A program made the translations under genes and the position numbers. Positions 30,543 through 38,767 of a stretch of 64,000 bases of DNA are shown in pieces; position 1 is the first letter of the stretch; every line of letters starts with the position of its first letter. A model generated the notes under the pieces. That model saw nothing but the letters and a program-made list of their open reading frames with translations, was not told the DNA's origin and did no database searches. Source of the DNA: CAXMMR01 sp965198995 (lineage in GTDB: Bacteria; Pseudomonadota; Alphaproteobacteria; Acetobacterales; Acetobacteraceae); NCBI GenBank assembly GCA_965198995.1, contig CBDAQG010000002.1, positions 310,001-374,000 of the forward strand. The letters run 5' to 3'.

Positions 30543-31439
30543 TCAGGGCTTGTCGACGGAGGCGGTGTAGATTTCGCTGACGGCCTGCTCCAGGGCGGCA
30601 TCGAATTCGGCGTCGGTCATGGCGTGCTTGAGGTCCTCGAGCAGGGCGCGGGAGAAGCTGCCGATCATGGCGTGGTTCTCGGCCAGCCGCGCGCAGGCCT
30701 GGTGGCGGTCGTAGCCGCCGGACAGGGCGACGACGCGGGCGACGCGCGGGTGCTCGATCAGCGGCAGGTAGAAGTTCGGCTCGTCCGGGATGGTGAGCTT
30801 GAGCATGACCTGGCGGCTCGCGGGCAGGGCGTCGAGGCCTTGCAGGAGGGCGCGGCGCAGCAGTGCCTCGGCGGCCGGCTTGTCGGGGCTACGGATCAGC
30901 ACCTCCGGTTCGAGGATGGGCATCAGGTCGTGGGCGGCGATCTGGTCGGCGACCTCGAATTGCTGGTGGGCGATGGCGGCGATGCCGGCCTCGTCGGCGA
31001 GGCGGATGGTGGAGCGCATCTTGGTGCCGGCGACGCCGAGGCCGACCGCGCGCTCGAGCAGGGCGTCCAGCTCGGGCATCGGCTTCATCAGGCTGACGCC
31101 GTCCTGCTCGGCCTGCAGGCCCTTGTCGACCTTGACCAGGGGGACGACGCCGCGCTCCTGCCACAGATAGGCCGGCACCGGGCGGCCGGCGGCCTGGCCG
31201 TCCATGGTCTGCTCGAACAGGATGGTGGCGACGACGCGCCGGCCGGAAAAGGCGGGCGCCATGACGACGCGCAGCCGCATTTCGTGCATCAGGCGGAACA
31301 TCTCCGCCTCGCCGTGATAGGCGCTTTCGGGGATGCCGTAGAGCGTCAGCGCGCCCGGGGTGGAGCCGCCGCTCTGGTCGAGGGCGGCGATGAAGCCGGG
31401 ATTGCTGGCGAGCTGGGCAATCATCTTCGCGTCAGCCAT
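30543..31439 (-). CDS. Fructose-bisphosphate aldolase, class I
   Basis: This 298-residue class I aldolase of the short bacterial type starts MADAKMIAQLASNPGFIAAL, followed by DQSGGSTPGAL. The Schiff-base lysine is in QVMLKLTIPDEPNFY, and WQERGVVPLVKVDKGL carries another conserved lysine. It interconverts fructose 1,6-bisphosphate and the two triose phosphates in glycolysis, gluconeogenesis or the Calvin cycle. AGGTGA precedes the ATG. It is a single gene with no glycolytic neighbours. Confidence 0.9.
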   Translation of the reverse strand: MADAKMIAQLASNPGFIAALDQSGGSTPGALTLYGIPESAYHGEAEMFRLMHEMRLRVVMAPAFSGRRVVATILFEQTMDGQAAGRPVPAYLWQERGVVPLVKVDKGLQAEQDGVSLMKPMPELDALLERAVGLGVAGTKMRSTIRLADEAGIAAIAHQQFEVADQIAAHDLMPILEPEVLIRSPDKPAAEALLRRALLQGLDALPASRQVMLKLTIPDEPNFYLPLIEHPRVARVVALSGGYDRHQACARLAENHAMIGSFSRALLEDLKHAMTDAEFDAALEQAVSEIYTASVDKP

Positions 31440-31634
31440 GGCACGTCACCTTTCTGAAGTCGTCGAAACGCTGCCGAGTGAGCTTGCGGGATGCGGCGGT
31501 GCGCGGCAACTCGTCTGGCCGACGCCGCGCGGTGAGCGGGACGGAGGCGCAACGTCGCGCCTGGCCATGGGTTGGCCGATGGTCGCGGGCGGGCGCGGGC
31601 TCGCCGTCGGCCGGATGGTCAGCGCATGGTCGGG

Positions 31635-32600
31635 CTAGGACAGGCTGCGCTTGATCATCTGCCGCATGGTGTAGCTGCCGAGCGTCAGCAGGCCGGCCGC
31701 GAAGGTCAGCAGGCGGCGACCGCTCGGGTCGTAGATGAGCAGGCCCATATAGGCCGGGTTCACCAGATAGAGCAGCACGCCCATCACCGGCGGCAGCCCC
31801 ATCAGAACCATGGCGCTGGTCCGCGCCTCCGCCGCCAGCGCCTTGCCGCGCGACTTGGCGGAGACGCGCTTCCTGATCGTGTCGGCCAGCCCGTCGAGCG
31901 TCTCGCTCAGGGCGCCGCCGGTCTGGCTTTGCAGCGACAGGGCGGTGGCGAAGAAGCGGTATTCCGGCAGGCCGGCGCGGTCCGCCAGCTCGCGCAGGCT
32001 GCGGTCGATCGGGGTGCCGATGGCGGTCTCGTCGGCGACCCTGACGAACTCCTGCGCGGTCGGGTTGTCGGTTTCGCGCCCGACGATGCGGATCGCCTCG
32101 CTGACCGGGATGCCGACGCGCACGGAGCGCACGATCATCGCCAGAGCGTCGGGGAATTGCTTGTAGAGGGTGTTCGCCAGCCGCCGGTCGCTGGCCTGGA
32201 AGAACACCCGACAGGCGAACACCCAGGCGGCGGCGCCGACCGGCCAGGCCAGCACGCCGACATAGCCGGCGGCGATGCGCTCGGCGAGGAAGGCCGGGAC
32301 GATGCCGCCGGCGGCGACCACGTACCACGCCACCGGATGATGGTCCTTGCGGGCGGCGTTGTAGCCGGCGAGGCCGGCCAGGCGCTGCGACAGGGTGCCG
32401 GTGGTCGGCAGGCGGGCGCCGAGCCGCAATTGCAGGTTGGTCGGCGTCGCGGACCTGAGATGCGGCGTGAACATGCTCTCGAGCCGGGTGCCGTAGCGCT
32501 TCTCCCAGCGCTGCGCCGCCAGGAGCAGCATCGTGGAGCCCACGAAGCCGATGAAGGTGAGGCAGGCGCCAGCCAACAGGAGCTGCATGTGCGGACTCAT
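31635..32600 (-). CDS. tadB: Type II/IV secretion F-domain protein, TadB-like (orphan)
   Basis: This 321-residue inner-membrane platform protein of the Tad (tight adherence) type has an N-terminal helix pair, a T2SSF domain (FPDALAMIVRSVRVGIPVSE and DETAIGTPIDRSLRELADRA) and a C-terminal pair of helices. The stretch ALAAEARTSAMVLMGLPPVM and the following NPAYMGLLIYDP are characteristic of TadB. Normally it lies beside tadA, tadC and pilus assembly genes, none of which is here. It is either a remnant of a lost tad cluster or works with genes elsewhere. Confidence 0.8.
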   Translation of the reverse strand: MSPHMQLLLAGACLTFIGFVGSTMLLLAAQRWEKRYGTRLESMFTPHLRSATPTNLQLRLGARLPTTGTLSQRLAGLAGYNAARKDHHPVAWYVVAAGGIVPAFLAERIAAGYVGVLAWPVGAAAWVFACRVFFQASDRRLANTLYKQFPDALAMIVRSVRVGIPVSEAIRIVGRETDNPTAQEFVRVADETAIGTPIDRSLRELADRAGLPEYRFFATALSLQSQTGGALSETLDGLADTIRKRVSAKSRGKALAAEARTSAMVLMGLPPVMGVLLYLVNPAYMGLLIYDPSGRRLLTFAAGLLTLGSYTMRQMIKRSLS

Positions 32601-32797
32601 CGCGGGGCCTCACCGATCATCTGACCATCGCCCGGCAGAGGTGCGGGGGGCGCGGGGTGGAGGATGGCGGGTCGGGGTTAAGGAGGGGTTAAGCGGGCGG
32701 GATGGGCGGGGCCGGGGATGACGCGGGTGGCGCCGGCTTGCTTGACGGTCCGCGCGTTCAGGGGCGACGTCCCTGGGCTTCGTGCTAGGATGGTCGC

Positions 32798-33733
32798 ATG
32801 CAGTTGCACGGCATCCACCATCTGACCGCGATCACCGCCGACGCGCGGGGTAATCATGATTTCTACACCGGCACGCTCGGGTTGCGGCTGGTGAAGAAGA
32901 CGGTGAACCAGGACGATGTCAGCGCCTACCATCTGTTCTACGCCGACGGGCGGGCGAGTCCGGGCAGCGACATTACGTTTTTCGACTGGCCGGCGGCGGC
33001 GGAGCGGGTGGGGACGCGGTCGATCGTGCGGTGTGGGTTTCGGGTTGACGGGGCGGCGCTGGAGTGGTGGCGGCAGCGGTTCACCGAGGCGGGGGTGGCG
33101 CCTGGCGCGATCGAGACCGTCGATGGGCGGCGCGAGATGGCGTTCAGCGATCCGGAGGGGCAGCGGCTGGCGCTGGTCGACGATGGCGGCGTGGGTGAGG
33201 CGCATGCGTGGGCGGCGAGCGCGGTGCCGGCGGAGCGGCAGATCCGCGGGCTGGGGCCGGTGACGATCAGCGTGCCGCGGCTTGACGAGGCGGGGCGGTT
33301 CCTGACCGAGGTCCTGGCGATGCGGGCCGGGCGTGATTACGCGGCGGCTGGTGGGGTGCGGACGCAGGTGTTCGAGATGGGCGAGGGCGGGCCGGCGGCG
33401 GAGCTGCACGTGCGTGTCGAGCCGGGGCTGGCGGCGGCGCGGCAGGGCGCCGGCGGGGTGCACCACGTGGCGTTTCGCATTCCGGACGATGCCTATGATG
33501 GCTGGGTCGAGCGGCTGGAGCGGCTGGGGGTGGGCAATAGCGGGCCGGTGGACAGGTATTACTTCCGCAGCCTCTACATGCGTGAGCCGAACGGCATTCT
33601 CTACGAGATCGCGACCGACGGGCCGGGCTTTGCCACCGACGAGGCGATGGACGCGCTCGGGCAGCGGCTGGCGTTGCCGCCGTTTCTGGAGGGGCGGCGG
33701 GCGGAGATCGAGCGTGGGCTCAAGGCGATTTAA
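32798..33733 (+). CDS. VOC-family ring-cleaving dioxygenase-like protein
   Basis: This 311-residue two-domain VOC protein resembles the LinE/PcpA/MhqO hydroquinone ring-cleaving dioxygenases. The metal ligands are expected at the histidine in MQLHGIHHLTAI, the histidine in GGVHHVAFRI near residue 220 and the glutamate in GILYEIATDGPGF near 270, and all are present. The N-terminus reads FYTGTLGLRLVKKTVNQDD, typical of this group. It would open a hydroquinone or similar aromatic, or detoxify quinones; the substrate is inferred. It stands alone. Confidence 0.83.
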   Translation: MQLHGIHHLTAITADARGNHDFYTGTLGLRLVKKTVNQDDVSAYHLFYADGRASPGSDITFFDWPAAAERVGTRSIVRCGFRVDGAALEWWRQRFTEAGVAPGAIETVDGRREMAFSDPEGQRLALVDDGGVGEAHAWAASAVPAERQIRGLGPVTISVPRLDEAGRFLTEVLAMRAGRDYAAAGGVRTQVFEMGEGGPAAELHVRVEPGLAAARQGAGGVHHVAFRIPDDAYDGWVERLERLGVGNSGPVDRYYFRSLYMREPNGILYEIATDGPGFATDEAMDALGQRLALPPFLEGRRAEIERGLKAI

Positions 33734-33737
33734 GAAA

Positions 33738-33764
33738 GGGCTTCTTTTTTTCAAAAAAGAACTC
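33738..33764. repeat. Family T single half-copy
   Basis: GGGCTTCTTTTTTTCAAAAA and the following AGAACTC are one half of the hairpin pair, with a mismatched stem. It lies between the VOC gene stop and the putative lipoprotein gene and appears to run into the start region of the latter. Confidence 0.55.
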
Positions 33765-34289
33765 TTGCTTGCTGTTGCTTTGACCGGCTGCGTCGCCGCC
33801 TCGCGGCCGATCACCATTGCGCAGGCCTTGGACGAGTTGCAGGTGCAGTTGCAGGCGGCTGGGGCGGTGAGCGCGACGGCGGCGGGGGTGGGGCAGTTCG
33901 AGGCGGCGGCGTTGGCGGCGCAGTGTGCGGCGCGGACGGCCGATCCCGCGGTGCCGTTTCTGTCGCACGAGATTACCGTGAACCTGACGGGCAGCTTCAC
34001 CGCGACGGGCAGCTTTGCGGTCGGGCCGCCGGCGACGGGCGGGACGGCGTTTGGGGTTTCGGCCGGGGCGACGAGGGCGCAGACGCAAGGGTTGACGCTG
34101 CCGCTGACCTTCGCGGCGCTGTCCGAATTGCCGGACGTGGTGACGGCGCAGCGGGTGGCGCTCTATGCCGGCCTGCCGAAGGCGGCGCGCGATGCCGAGC
34201 TGACGCGGCTGGTGGCTGAGCGGGACGAGCTGCGCCGGCGGATTGCGGTGGTGATCGCCGGGTTTGATGTCGGAAAGTGTAAGAAGTAA
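33765..34289 (+). CDS. Putative lipoprotein, unknown family
   Basis: About 174 residues are preceded by a compressed signal sequence ending ALTGC, which looks like a lipobox. The mature part has a helical N-terminus (TIAQALDELQVQLQAAG), a beta-rich middle (EITVNLTGSFTATGSFAVG) and a charged C-terminal helix (ARDAELTRLVAERDELRRRI). I do not recognise it with certainty. The TTG at 33765 is only a guess. The normal basic start of the signal peptide is missing, and the frame upstream comes from a family T half-copy, which may have replaced the original 5' end. Expression is therefore doubtful. Confidence 0.45.
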   Translation: MLAVALTGCVAASRPITIAQALDELQVQLQAAGAVSATAAGVGQFEAAALAAQCAARTADPAVPFLSHEITVNLTGSFTATGSFAVGPPATGGTAFGVSAGATRAQTQGLTLPLTFAALSELPDVVTAQRVALYAGLPKAARDAELTRLVAERDELRRRIAVVIAGFDVGKCKK

Positions 34290-34401
34290 GGCTTCTTTTT
34301 TATAAAAAAGAAGCAAAAAATTTTTGCTCGATTAGTGATGTGACGCTGCTGCTTATGAGCAAAAGTTTTTTGGTTCTTTTTTTCAAAAAAGAACCGCTTT
34401 C
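34290..34401. repeat. Family T inverted hairpin pair, copy 4
   Basis: The left hairpin GCTTCTTTTTTATAAAAAAG, closing with AAGC, and the right hairpin GGTTCTTTTTTTCAAAAAAG, closing with AACC, flank a spacer of about 35 bases. It separates two convergent genes, so a bidirectional transcription end would fit. Confidence 0.75.
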
Positions 34402-34406
34402 CGACT

Positions 34407-35189
34407 TCACGGCGGCGGCAAGTTTTGGCTTTGCACCGGCGCGACCGGCGACGTCTGCGGGGCGTAGCCGGGGGCGTCGCTGTAGGCGGGCGGGCGGACG
34501 TAGGCTGGTGGGGCGACGTCGCCGTGGCGCATGAGGGTGGCGCGCAGCGGGTCGGCGCCCGGATTGTTGACGCGCAGCGCCAGCACGACGTCGACGGGGC
34601 CGACGGGGGTGCCGTAATAGGTTTGGTCGCCGACGCTGTCCGACGACATGACGCTGCCTTGCAGGGCGACGCCGGCGTAGAGGCCGCGGGTTTTGGCGAA
34701 GACGATGATGTCTGAGTTGAACCCGGCGGCGGTGTCGCCCTCGATGCCGCCGCCGACGCTGACGAAGGCGACCGAGGCGCCGGCGCCGATCTTGAACTGG
34801 CTGTCCATGACCGCGCGCAGGCCGGCCTCGGTGCGGATCATCATCATCACCTCGGCGTCCTGGATGCCGGCCTGCAGGCCGAACGAGCCGCCGCCCATGC
34901 TGTAGAAGGCGGGTGGCGACCAGGTGCCCTGGCCGCCGCGCGCGAGCAGCACGCAGCCGCCGCCTTCGCCGCCGAACAGGAAGCCGGCGCGCAGCACCCG
35001 CGGGCAGATCATGACCGCGCGCGCCTGGCGCAGCACGTCGCGCGCCTCCTGGCCGCTGCGGTCACCCAGGATGTCGTTGGCGGCGAGGGTGGAGCGGTCG
35101 ACCAGCTCCTGCTGGCCGGCTGCGGTCTCGACGTCGGCTCGGGCGGCGGCCGGCAGGACGAGCAAAGCGAGCAGGAAGAGGCGGAGCAT
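34407..35189 (-). CDS. SYLF/YSC84-family lipid-binding protein
   Basis: This 260-residue exported protein has a signal peptide (MLRLFLLALLVLPAAARA). The SYLF domain follows: VMICPRVLRAGFLFGGEGGG, then WSPPAFYSMGGGSFGLQAGI, and later GLYAGVALQGSVMSSD, all hallmark stretches. The C-terminal 50 residues are Pro/Tyr-rich and probably disordered. The family binds phosphoinositides in eukaryotes, and its bacterial role is not established. The ATG at 35189 was chosen for the signal peptide. It is convergent with the putative lipoprotein gene. Confidence 0.87.
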   Translation of the reverse strand: MLRLFLLALLVLPAAARADVETAAGQQELVDRSTLAANDILGDRSGQEARDVLRQARAVMICPRVLRAGFLFGGEGGGCVLLARGGQGTWSPPAFYSMGGGSFGLQAGIQDAEVMMMIRTEAGLRAVMDSQFKIGAGASVAFVSVGGGIEGDTAAGFNSDIIVFAKTRGLYAGVALQGSVMSSDSVGDQTYYGTPVGPVDVVLALRVNNPGADPLRATLMRHGDVAPPAYVRPPAYSDAPGYAPQTSPVAPVQSQNLPPP

Positions 35190-35315
35190 GGCGGCGGTCC
35201 TGATGCGATTTGGCAAGTGTATGCCATAAGGTGTCGGATTCAGGGCGGAAAAAAGGAATGCCGGTGGGCTGACGCGGGAGCGGACGGGGTTCGGGTACGT
35301 GCGCATGCCGGGCGC

Positions 35316-36005
35316 TCAGCTTCCCAGGACTTCGTCCATCCCGACGACGCGCCAGGCGATGGGGAAGCGCTCGAGCAGGGTGAGGGACAAGTTCTGGATG
35401 GCCAGGCGCAGGGCCTGCTCGGCGCTGAGGTCTAGCGCGTGGGCGACGGCGGCGCGGATGGCGCCGCCATGGCTGACGACGACGACGTCACGGCCGCGAT
35501 GGGCGTCGGCGAGGCGCTCCAGGGTGGCGCCGACGCGGGCGATCACCTGCGGCATGCTCTCGCCGCCGGGGGGCTGCTCGTCGGGGCCGATCGGCCAGAA
35601 CGGGTGCGACGGGGTGGTGAGCCTGGCCGGCAGCTCGTGGTGGCGCAGGCCCTGCCACTCGCCGAGGTGCTGCTCCATCAGGTCGGGCTCGACGGTGCAT
35701 TCGGGGGCGAGGTCGGCCTGGCGCCAGATCGCCTCGGCGGTGAGGCGGGTGCGGGAGAGCGGGGTGACGACCCAGGCGGCGTGGCGAGGCAGGCGGGCGC
35801 AGAGGGCGCGGTAGGTGGCGACCTGGGAGACCAGGCTGTCAGGGCAGAGCGGCACGTCGTTCTGGCCGTAGAGGCGGGCGCGGGCGTTCTCCTCCACCAG
35901 CGCGTGGCGGATCAGCCAGAACCGGGTGCAGTCGGGCTCCGGCTCGGGGATCGGCACGTCGTTGGCCCTGCGGTCGGTGAAGGCTTCGGGGATCGTGGTG
36001 GTCAT
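35316..36005 (-). CDS. Histidine phosphatase superfamily protein
   Basis: This 229-residue protein of the phosphoglycerate mutase/CobC type has the catalytic motif LIRHALVEENARARLYGQND, that is RHA rather than the usual RHG, the second histidine in VVVVSHGGAIRAAVAH and the catalytic acid region EPDLMEQHLGEWQGL. All key charges are kept, so activity as a phosphomonoesterase is likely; the substrate is unknown. It follows an ABC-2 exporter permease gene by three bases on the same strand and is probably co-transcribed with it. Confidence 0.85.
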   Translation of the reverse strand: MTTTIPEAFTDRRANDVPIPEPEPDCTRFWLIRHALVEENARARLYGQNDVPLCPDSLVSQVATYRALCARLPRHAAWVVTPLSRTRLTAEAIWRQADLAPECTVEPDLMEQHLGEWQGLRHHELPARLTTPSHPFWPIGPDEQPPGGESMPQVIARVGATLERLADAHRGRDVVVVSHGGAIRAAVAHALDLSAEQALRLAIQNLSLTLLERFPIAWRVVGMDEVLGS

Positions 36006-36008
36006 GAG

Positions 36009-36839
36009 CTACTCGCCGATGCTGACTAGGGCGCCGGAGACGCGGGCGGCGCGGAACTGGCTGGCGAACAGCCAGGCGGCGGCGAGCAGCCAGGCGAGGT
36101 TCAGCAGGCTGGCGGCGGCGAGCTCGTTCCAGCGTACCGTGCCGGTGGCGACCACGGCGCGCAGGCCTTCGAAGACGTGGCTCGCCGGCAGGGCGTCGGC
36201 GACCCAGCGCAGCGGCCCGGGCAGCACGCTGACCGGGTAGAACACCGCGGCGAAGGGGGTGACGCCGATGAACAGCGACCAGGCGAAGGCCTCGGCGCCG
36301 GCGCCGTGGCGGAGGATTACCGACAGCACGCCGAGCGACACCCACCAGCCCATCACCAGCAGGTTGACGACGAACAGCACCAGCACCGGGCCGACGGACA
36401 GCACGTCGTAGGCGTAGAGCAGCCAGGTGACCAGGGCGGCCGGGACGATGCCGACGACGGTGCGCAGGAAGGAGACGCCCAGCAGGGCGGCGACCAGCTC
36501 GGAGGGGCGCAGCGGGCTGACGAACAGGTGGCCGAGGTTGCGCGACCAGATCTCCTCCAGGAAGCTGATCGCGACGCCGAGCTGGCTGCGCATCGCCACC
36601 TCCCACAGCAGCACCGCGCCGAGCAGGGCGCCGACGGTGATGGTGGCGAGGCTGGCACCGGCGGCCGGCTGCCCGGCGGCGTGGGCGAGCCGGCCGGAGA
36701 AGAAGCTGCTGGTAAAACCCCAGATCAGCACCTGCAGGGTCGGCCAGTAGGCAAGCTCCAGCAGGCGCGGCCAGGAGCGGCGGTAGAGCGCCAGGTGGCG
36801 ATACATCAGGCCCCAGACGCGGCGGGTCGCGCCGTTCAT
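36009..36839 (-). CDS. ABC-2 type transporter permease
   Basis: This 276-residue integral membrane protein has about six helices and the ABC-2 layout; the segment LEEIWSRNLGHLFVSPLRPS is typical of the family's first cytoplasmic loop. It pairs with the ATPase encoded immediately upstream to export an unknown substrate such as a lipid, polysaccharide or drug. The ATG at 36839 is taken; a GTG nine bases upstream is an alternative. A short duplication (CATGAACGGCG) surrounds the start. The downstream neighbour is the histidine phosphatase gene. Confidence 0.85.
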   Translation of the reverse strand: MNGATRRVWGLMYRHLALYRRSWPRLLELAYWPTLQVLIWGFTSSFFSGRLAHAAGQPAAGASLATITVGALLGAVLLWEVAMRSQLGVAISFLEEIWSRNLGHLFVSPLRPSELVAALLGVSFLRTVVGIVPAALVTWLLYAYDVLSVGPVLVLFVVNLLVMGWWVSLGVLSVILRHGAGAEAFAWSLFIGVTPFAAVFYPVSVLPGPLRWVADALPASHVFEGLRAVVATGTVRWNELAAASLLNLAWLLAAAWLFASQFRAARVSGALVSIGE

Positions 36840-36861
36840 GCGCGCCACCGAAGATCGCCGT

Positions 36862-37665
36862 TCATGCCGAGCCCTCCAGGTTCACCACGTCCTCGGCGAC
36901 GAGCTCGGCGGCGGCGCGTGGCGGCTCGGCGCGGTGCTGGCGGCGGTCGCGGGCGATGTCGAGGAAGACGGCCTCCAGGTCGTCGCGGCCGTAGCGGGCG
37001 AGCAGCCCGGCGGGCGTGCCGCGGTCGACCACCCGGCCCTGGCGCAGCATCAGCACGTCCGAGCACAGGCGCTCGACCTCGGCCATGTTGTGCGAGGCGA
37101 GCAGGATGGTGCAGCCGCTCTCGGCCCGGTAGCGCTCGAGCCAGGAGCGGACGAGGTCGCCGGTGTCGGGGTCGAGGCTGGCGGTGGGCTCGTCGAGCAG
37201 CAGCAGCTCGGGGCGGTTGATCAGCGACTTGGCGAGGGCGACGCGGGTCTTCTGGCCGGCCGAGAGCAGGCCGGCCGGGCGGTCGAGCAGGGCGGTCAGG
37301 TCGAGCTCGGCGGCGAGCTCGTCAATGCGGCGGTCGATGCGGCGGACGCCGTAGAGATGGCCGTAGACGCGCAGGTTCTCGCGCACCAACAGGCGGGCGG
37401 GGAGCGACAGGTAGGGCGAGGAGAAGTTCATCCGCGCCAGGGCGGCGAAGCGGTCGCGGGCGATGTCGTGGCCGAGCACGGTGATGCGGCCGCTGGAGGG
37501 GATGAGCAGGCCGAGGAGCATCGAGATCGTCGTGGTCTTGCCGGCGCCGTTGCCGCCGAGCAGGCCGAGCGTGCGGCCGGCGGGGACGGCGAAGCTGACG
37601 TCGTCGACGGCCAACGTGTCGCCGTAGCGCTTGGTGAGGTGGTCGACGGCGATCGCGTCCGGCAT
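36862..37665 (-). CDS. ABC-2 type transporter ATPase
   Basis: This 267-residue ABC ATPase has Walker A GGNGAGKTT, signature LSAGQKTRVALAKSL, Walker B LLLLDEPTASLD and switch histidine LASHNMAEVE, all intact. The C-terminal extension of about 50 residues is variable. With the following permease it forms a complete exporter of the ABC-2/DrrA type. It is the first gene of a three-gene unit that also includes the histidine phosphatase. Upstream lies a full-length family R repeat. Confidence 0.88.
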   Translation of the reverse strand: MPDAIAVDHLTKRYGDTLAVDDVSFAVPAGRTLGLLGGNGAGKTTTISMLLGLLIPSSGRITVLGHDIARDRFAALARMNFSSPYLSLPARLLVRENLRVYGHLYGVRRIDRRIDELAAELDLTALLDRPAGLLSAGQKTRVALAKSLINRPELLLLDEPTASLDPDTGDLVRSWLERYRAESGCTILLASHNMAEVERLCSDVLMLRQGRVVDRGTPAGLLARYGRDDLEAVFLDIARDRRQHRAEPPRAAAELVAEDVVNLEGSA

Positions 37666-37687
37666 GGCGGGGAGTTAGGGGTTTCAG

Positions 37688-37982
37688 GGAAGGAAGGCCA
37701 GGGCTCTCCCTCCGTGAGCCTTTCCAACTGCGCTTTGCGCAGTCGGAACCTTTGGCTCACTCCGCCCTGGACCTGTCACGCGCCAGCGTGCATTCGCACG
37801 ACGGGGGCGGCGCCCCCAGACCCGCATCCGTTTGGAGTTCAGGCGGGCTCTTCCTTGCTTGGCGAAGCGGGTCAATCCGACTTCTCGCGGCATCGACCTT
37901 GCCGTGGGAACACGAAAATTAATGGATTTTAAAGGCTTCGCCTTTAATGGGGTCCAGGGGCAACGCCCCTGGCCTTCCTTCC
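37688..37982. repeat. Dispersed repeat family R, copy with long core
   Basis: It begins GGAAGGAAGGCCAGGGCT and ends AACGCCCCTGGCCTTCCTT. Near the left end it carries an insert with its own hairpin (CTGCGCTTTGCGCAG), also found degraded at 21240-21295. The core between the two modules resembles that of the copy at 5527-5759. It spans most of the divergent gap between the exporter and the phosphatase gene, so the promoters of both must lie close to its edges. Confidence 0.7.
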
Positions 37983-38003
37983 TTGGAGCTTCCGCAGGAT
38001 CCC

Positions 38004-38717
38004 ATGCTTAAGCTGTCCGATGCGCCTGCCACGATCCCTGACGGCCGGCGGGTTTACGCCATTGGCGACGTGCATGGCTGCGACGAGCAGCTTGCGGCGA
38101 TGCATGCGCGGATTGCGGCTGACTGTGCCGAGCGGCCGGTGGGGGAGGCGGTGCTGGTGCATCTGGGCGACTATGTCGACCGCGGGCTGGACAGCGCCGG
38201 CGTGTTGCGGCGGATCGGTGGGGCGCCGCCGGCGGGGATCGCGCGGGTGATCAACCTGTGCGGCAATCACGAGGTGATGATGCTGGACGCGTTGGACGAC
38301 GCGGACGATCGGACGGCGGAGGCGTGGCTGTTCAACGGCGGGACTGCGACGCTGACCTCGTTTGGCGCCGGCGGGGCGCCGCGTGCCGAGTGGGCGGGGG
38401 CGGTGGGGGCGGCGACGCGGGCGCAGCTCGACCATCTGCGGCTGCGCCACCTTGAGGGCGGGTATTTGTTTGTCCATGCCGGGCTGCGGCCGGGGGTGGC
38501 GCTGGCGGAGCAGTCGGCGCACGACATGCTGTGGATGCGTGAGCCGTTCCTGTCCTCCGAGGCGGATCATGGGGTGGTGGTGGTGCATGGCCATACGCCG
38601 GGCGCGCAGGCGGTGGTGCGGCGCAACCGGATCTGTGTCGATACCGGGGCGGCGTTCGGCGGGCGGTTGACCTGCGCGGTGCTGGAGGGTGGCCGGATCG
38701 GGTTGATCGCGGTCTGA
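38004..38717 (+). CDS. PPP-family serine/threonine phosphatase-like protein
   Basis: This 237-residue metallophosphoesterase of the bacterial PPP type (PrpA/PrpB, lambda phosphatase) shows, in order, the metal and catalytic motifs AIGDVHGCDEQ, LGDYVDRGLDSAG and NLCGNHEVMM, then the C-terminal HAGLRPG and VHGHTP. It should hydrolyse phosphoproteins or dinucleoside polyphosphates. The ATG at 38004 begins MLKLSDAPATIPDGRRVYAI; upstream codons come from a repeat. It is followed after 50 bases by the degenerate HldE gene. Confidence 0.88.
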   Translation: MLKLSDAPATIPDGRRVYAIGDVHGCDEQLAAMHARIAADCAERPVGEAVLVHLGDYVDRGLDSAGVLRRIGGAPPAGIARVINLCGNHEVMMLDALDDADDRTAEAWLFNGGTATLTSFGAGGAPRAEWAGAVGAATRAQLDHLRLRHLEGGYLFVHAGLRPGVALAEQSAHDMLWMREPFLSSEADHGVVVVHGHTPGAQAVVRRNRICVDTGAAFGGRLTCAVLEGGRIGLIAV

Positions 38718-38767
38718 GCACCTGGGCAGGCTTGCCGTGGCGGCCCCGGAGCCGCTAGGCGTAACCG

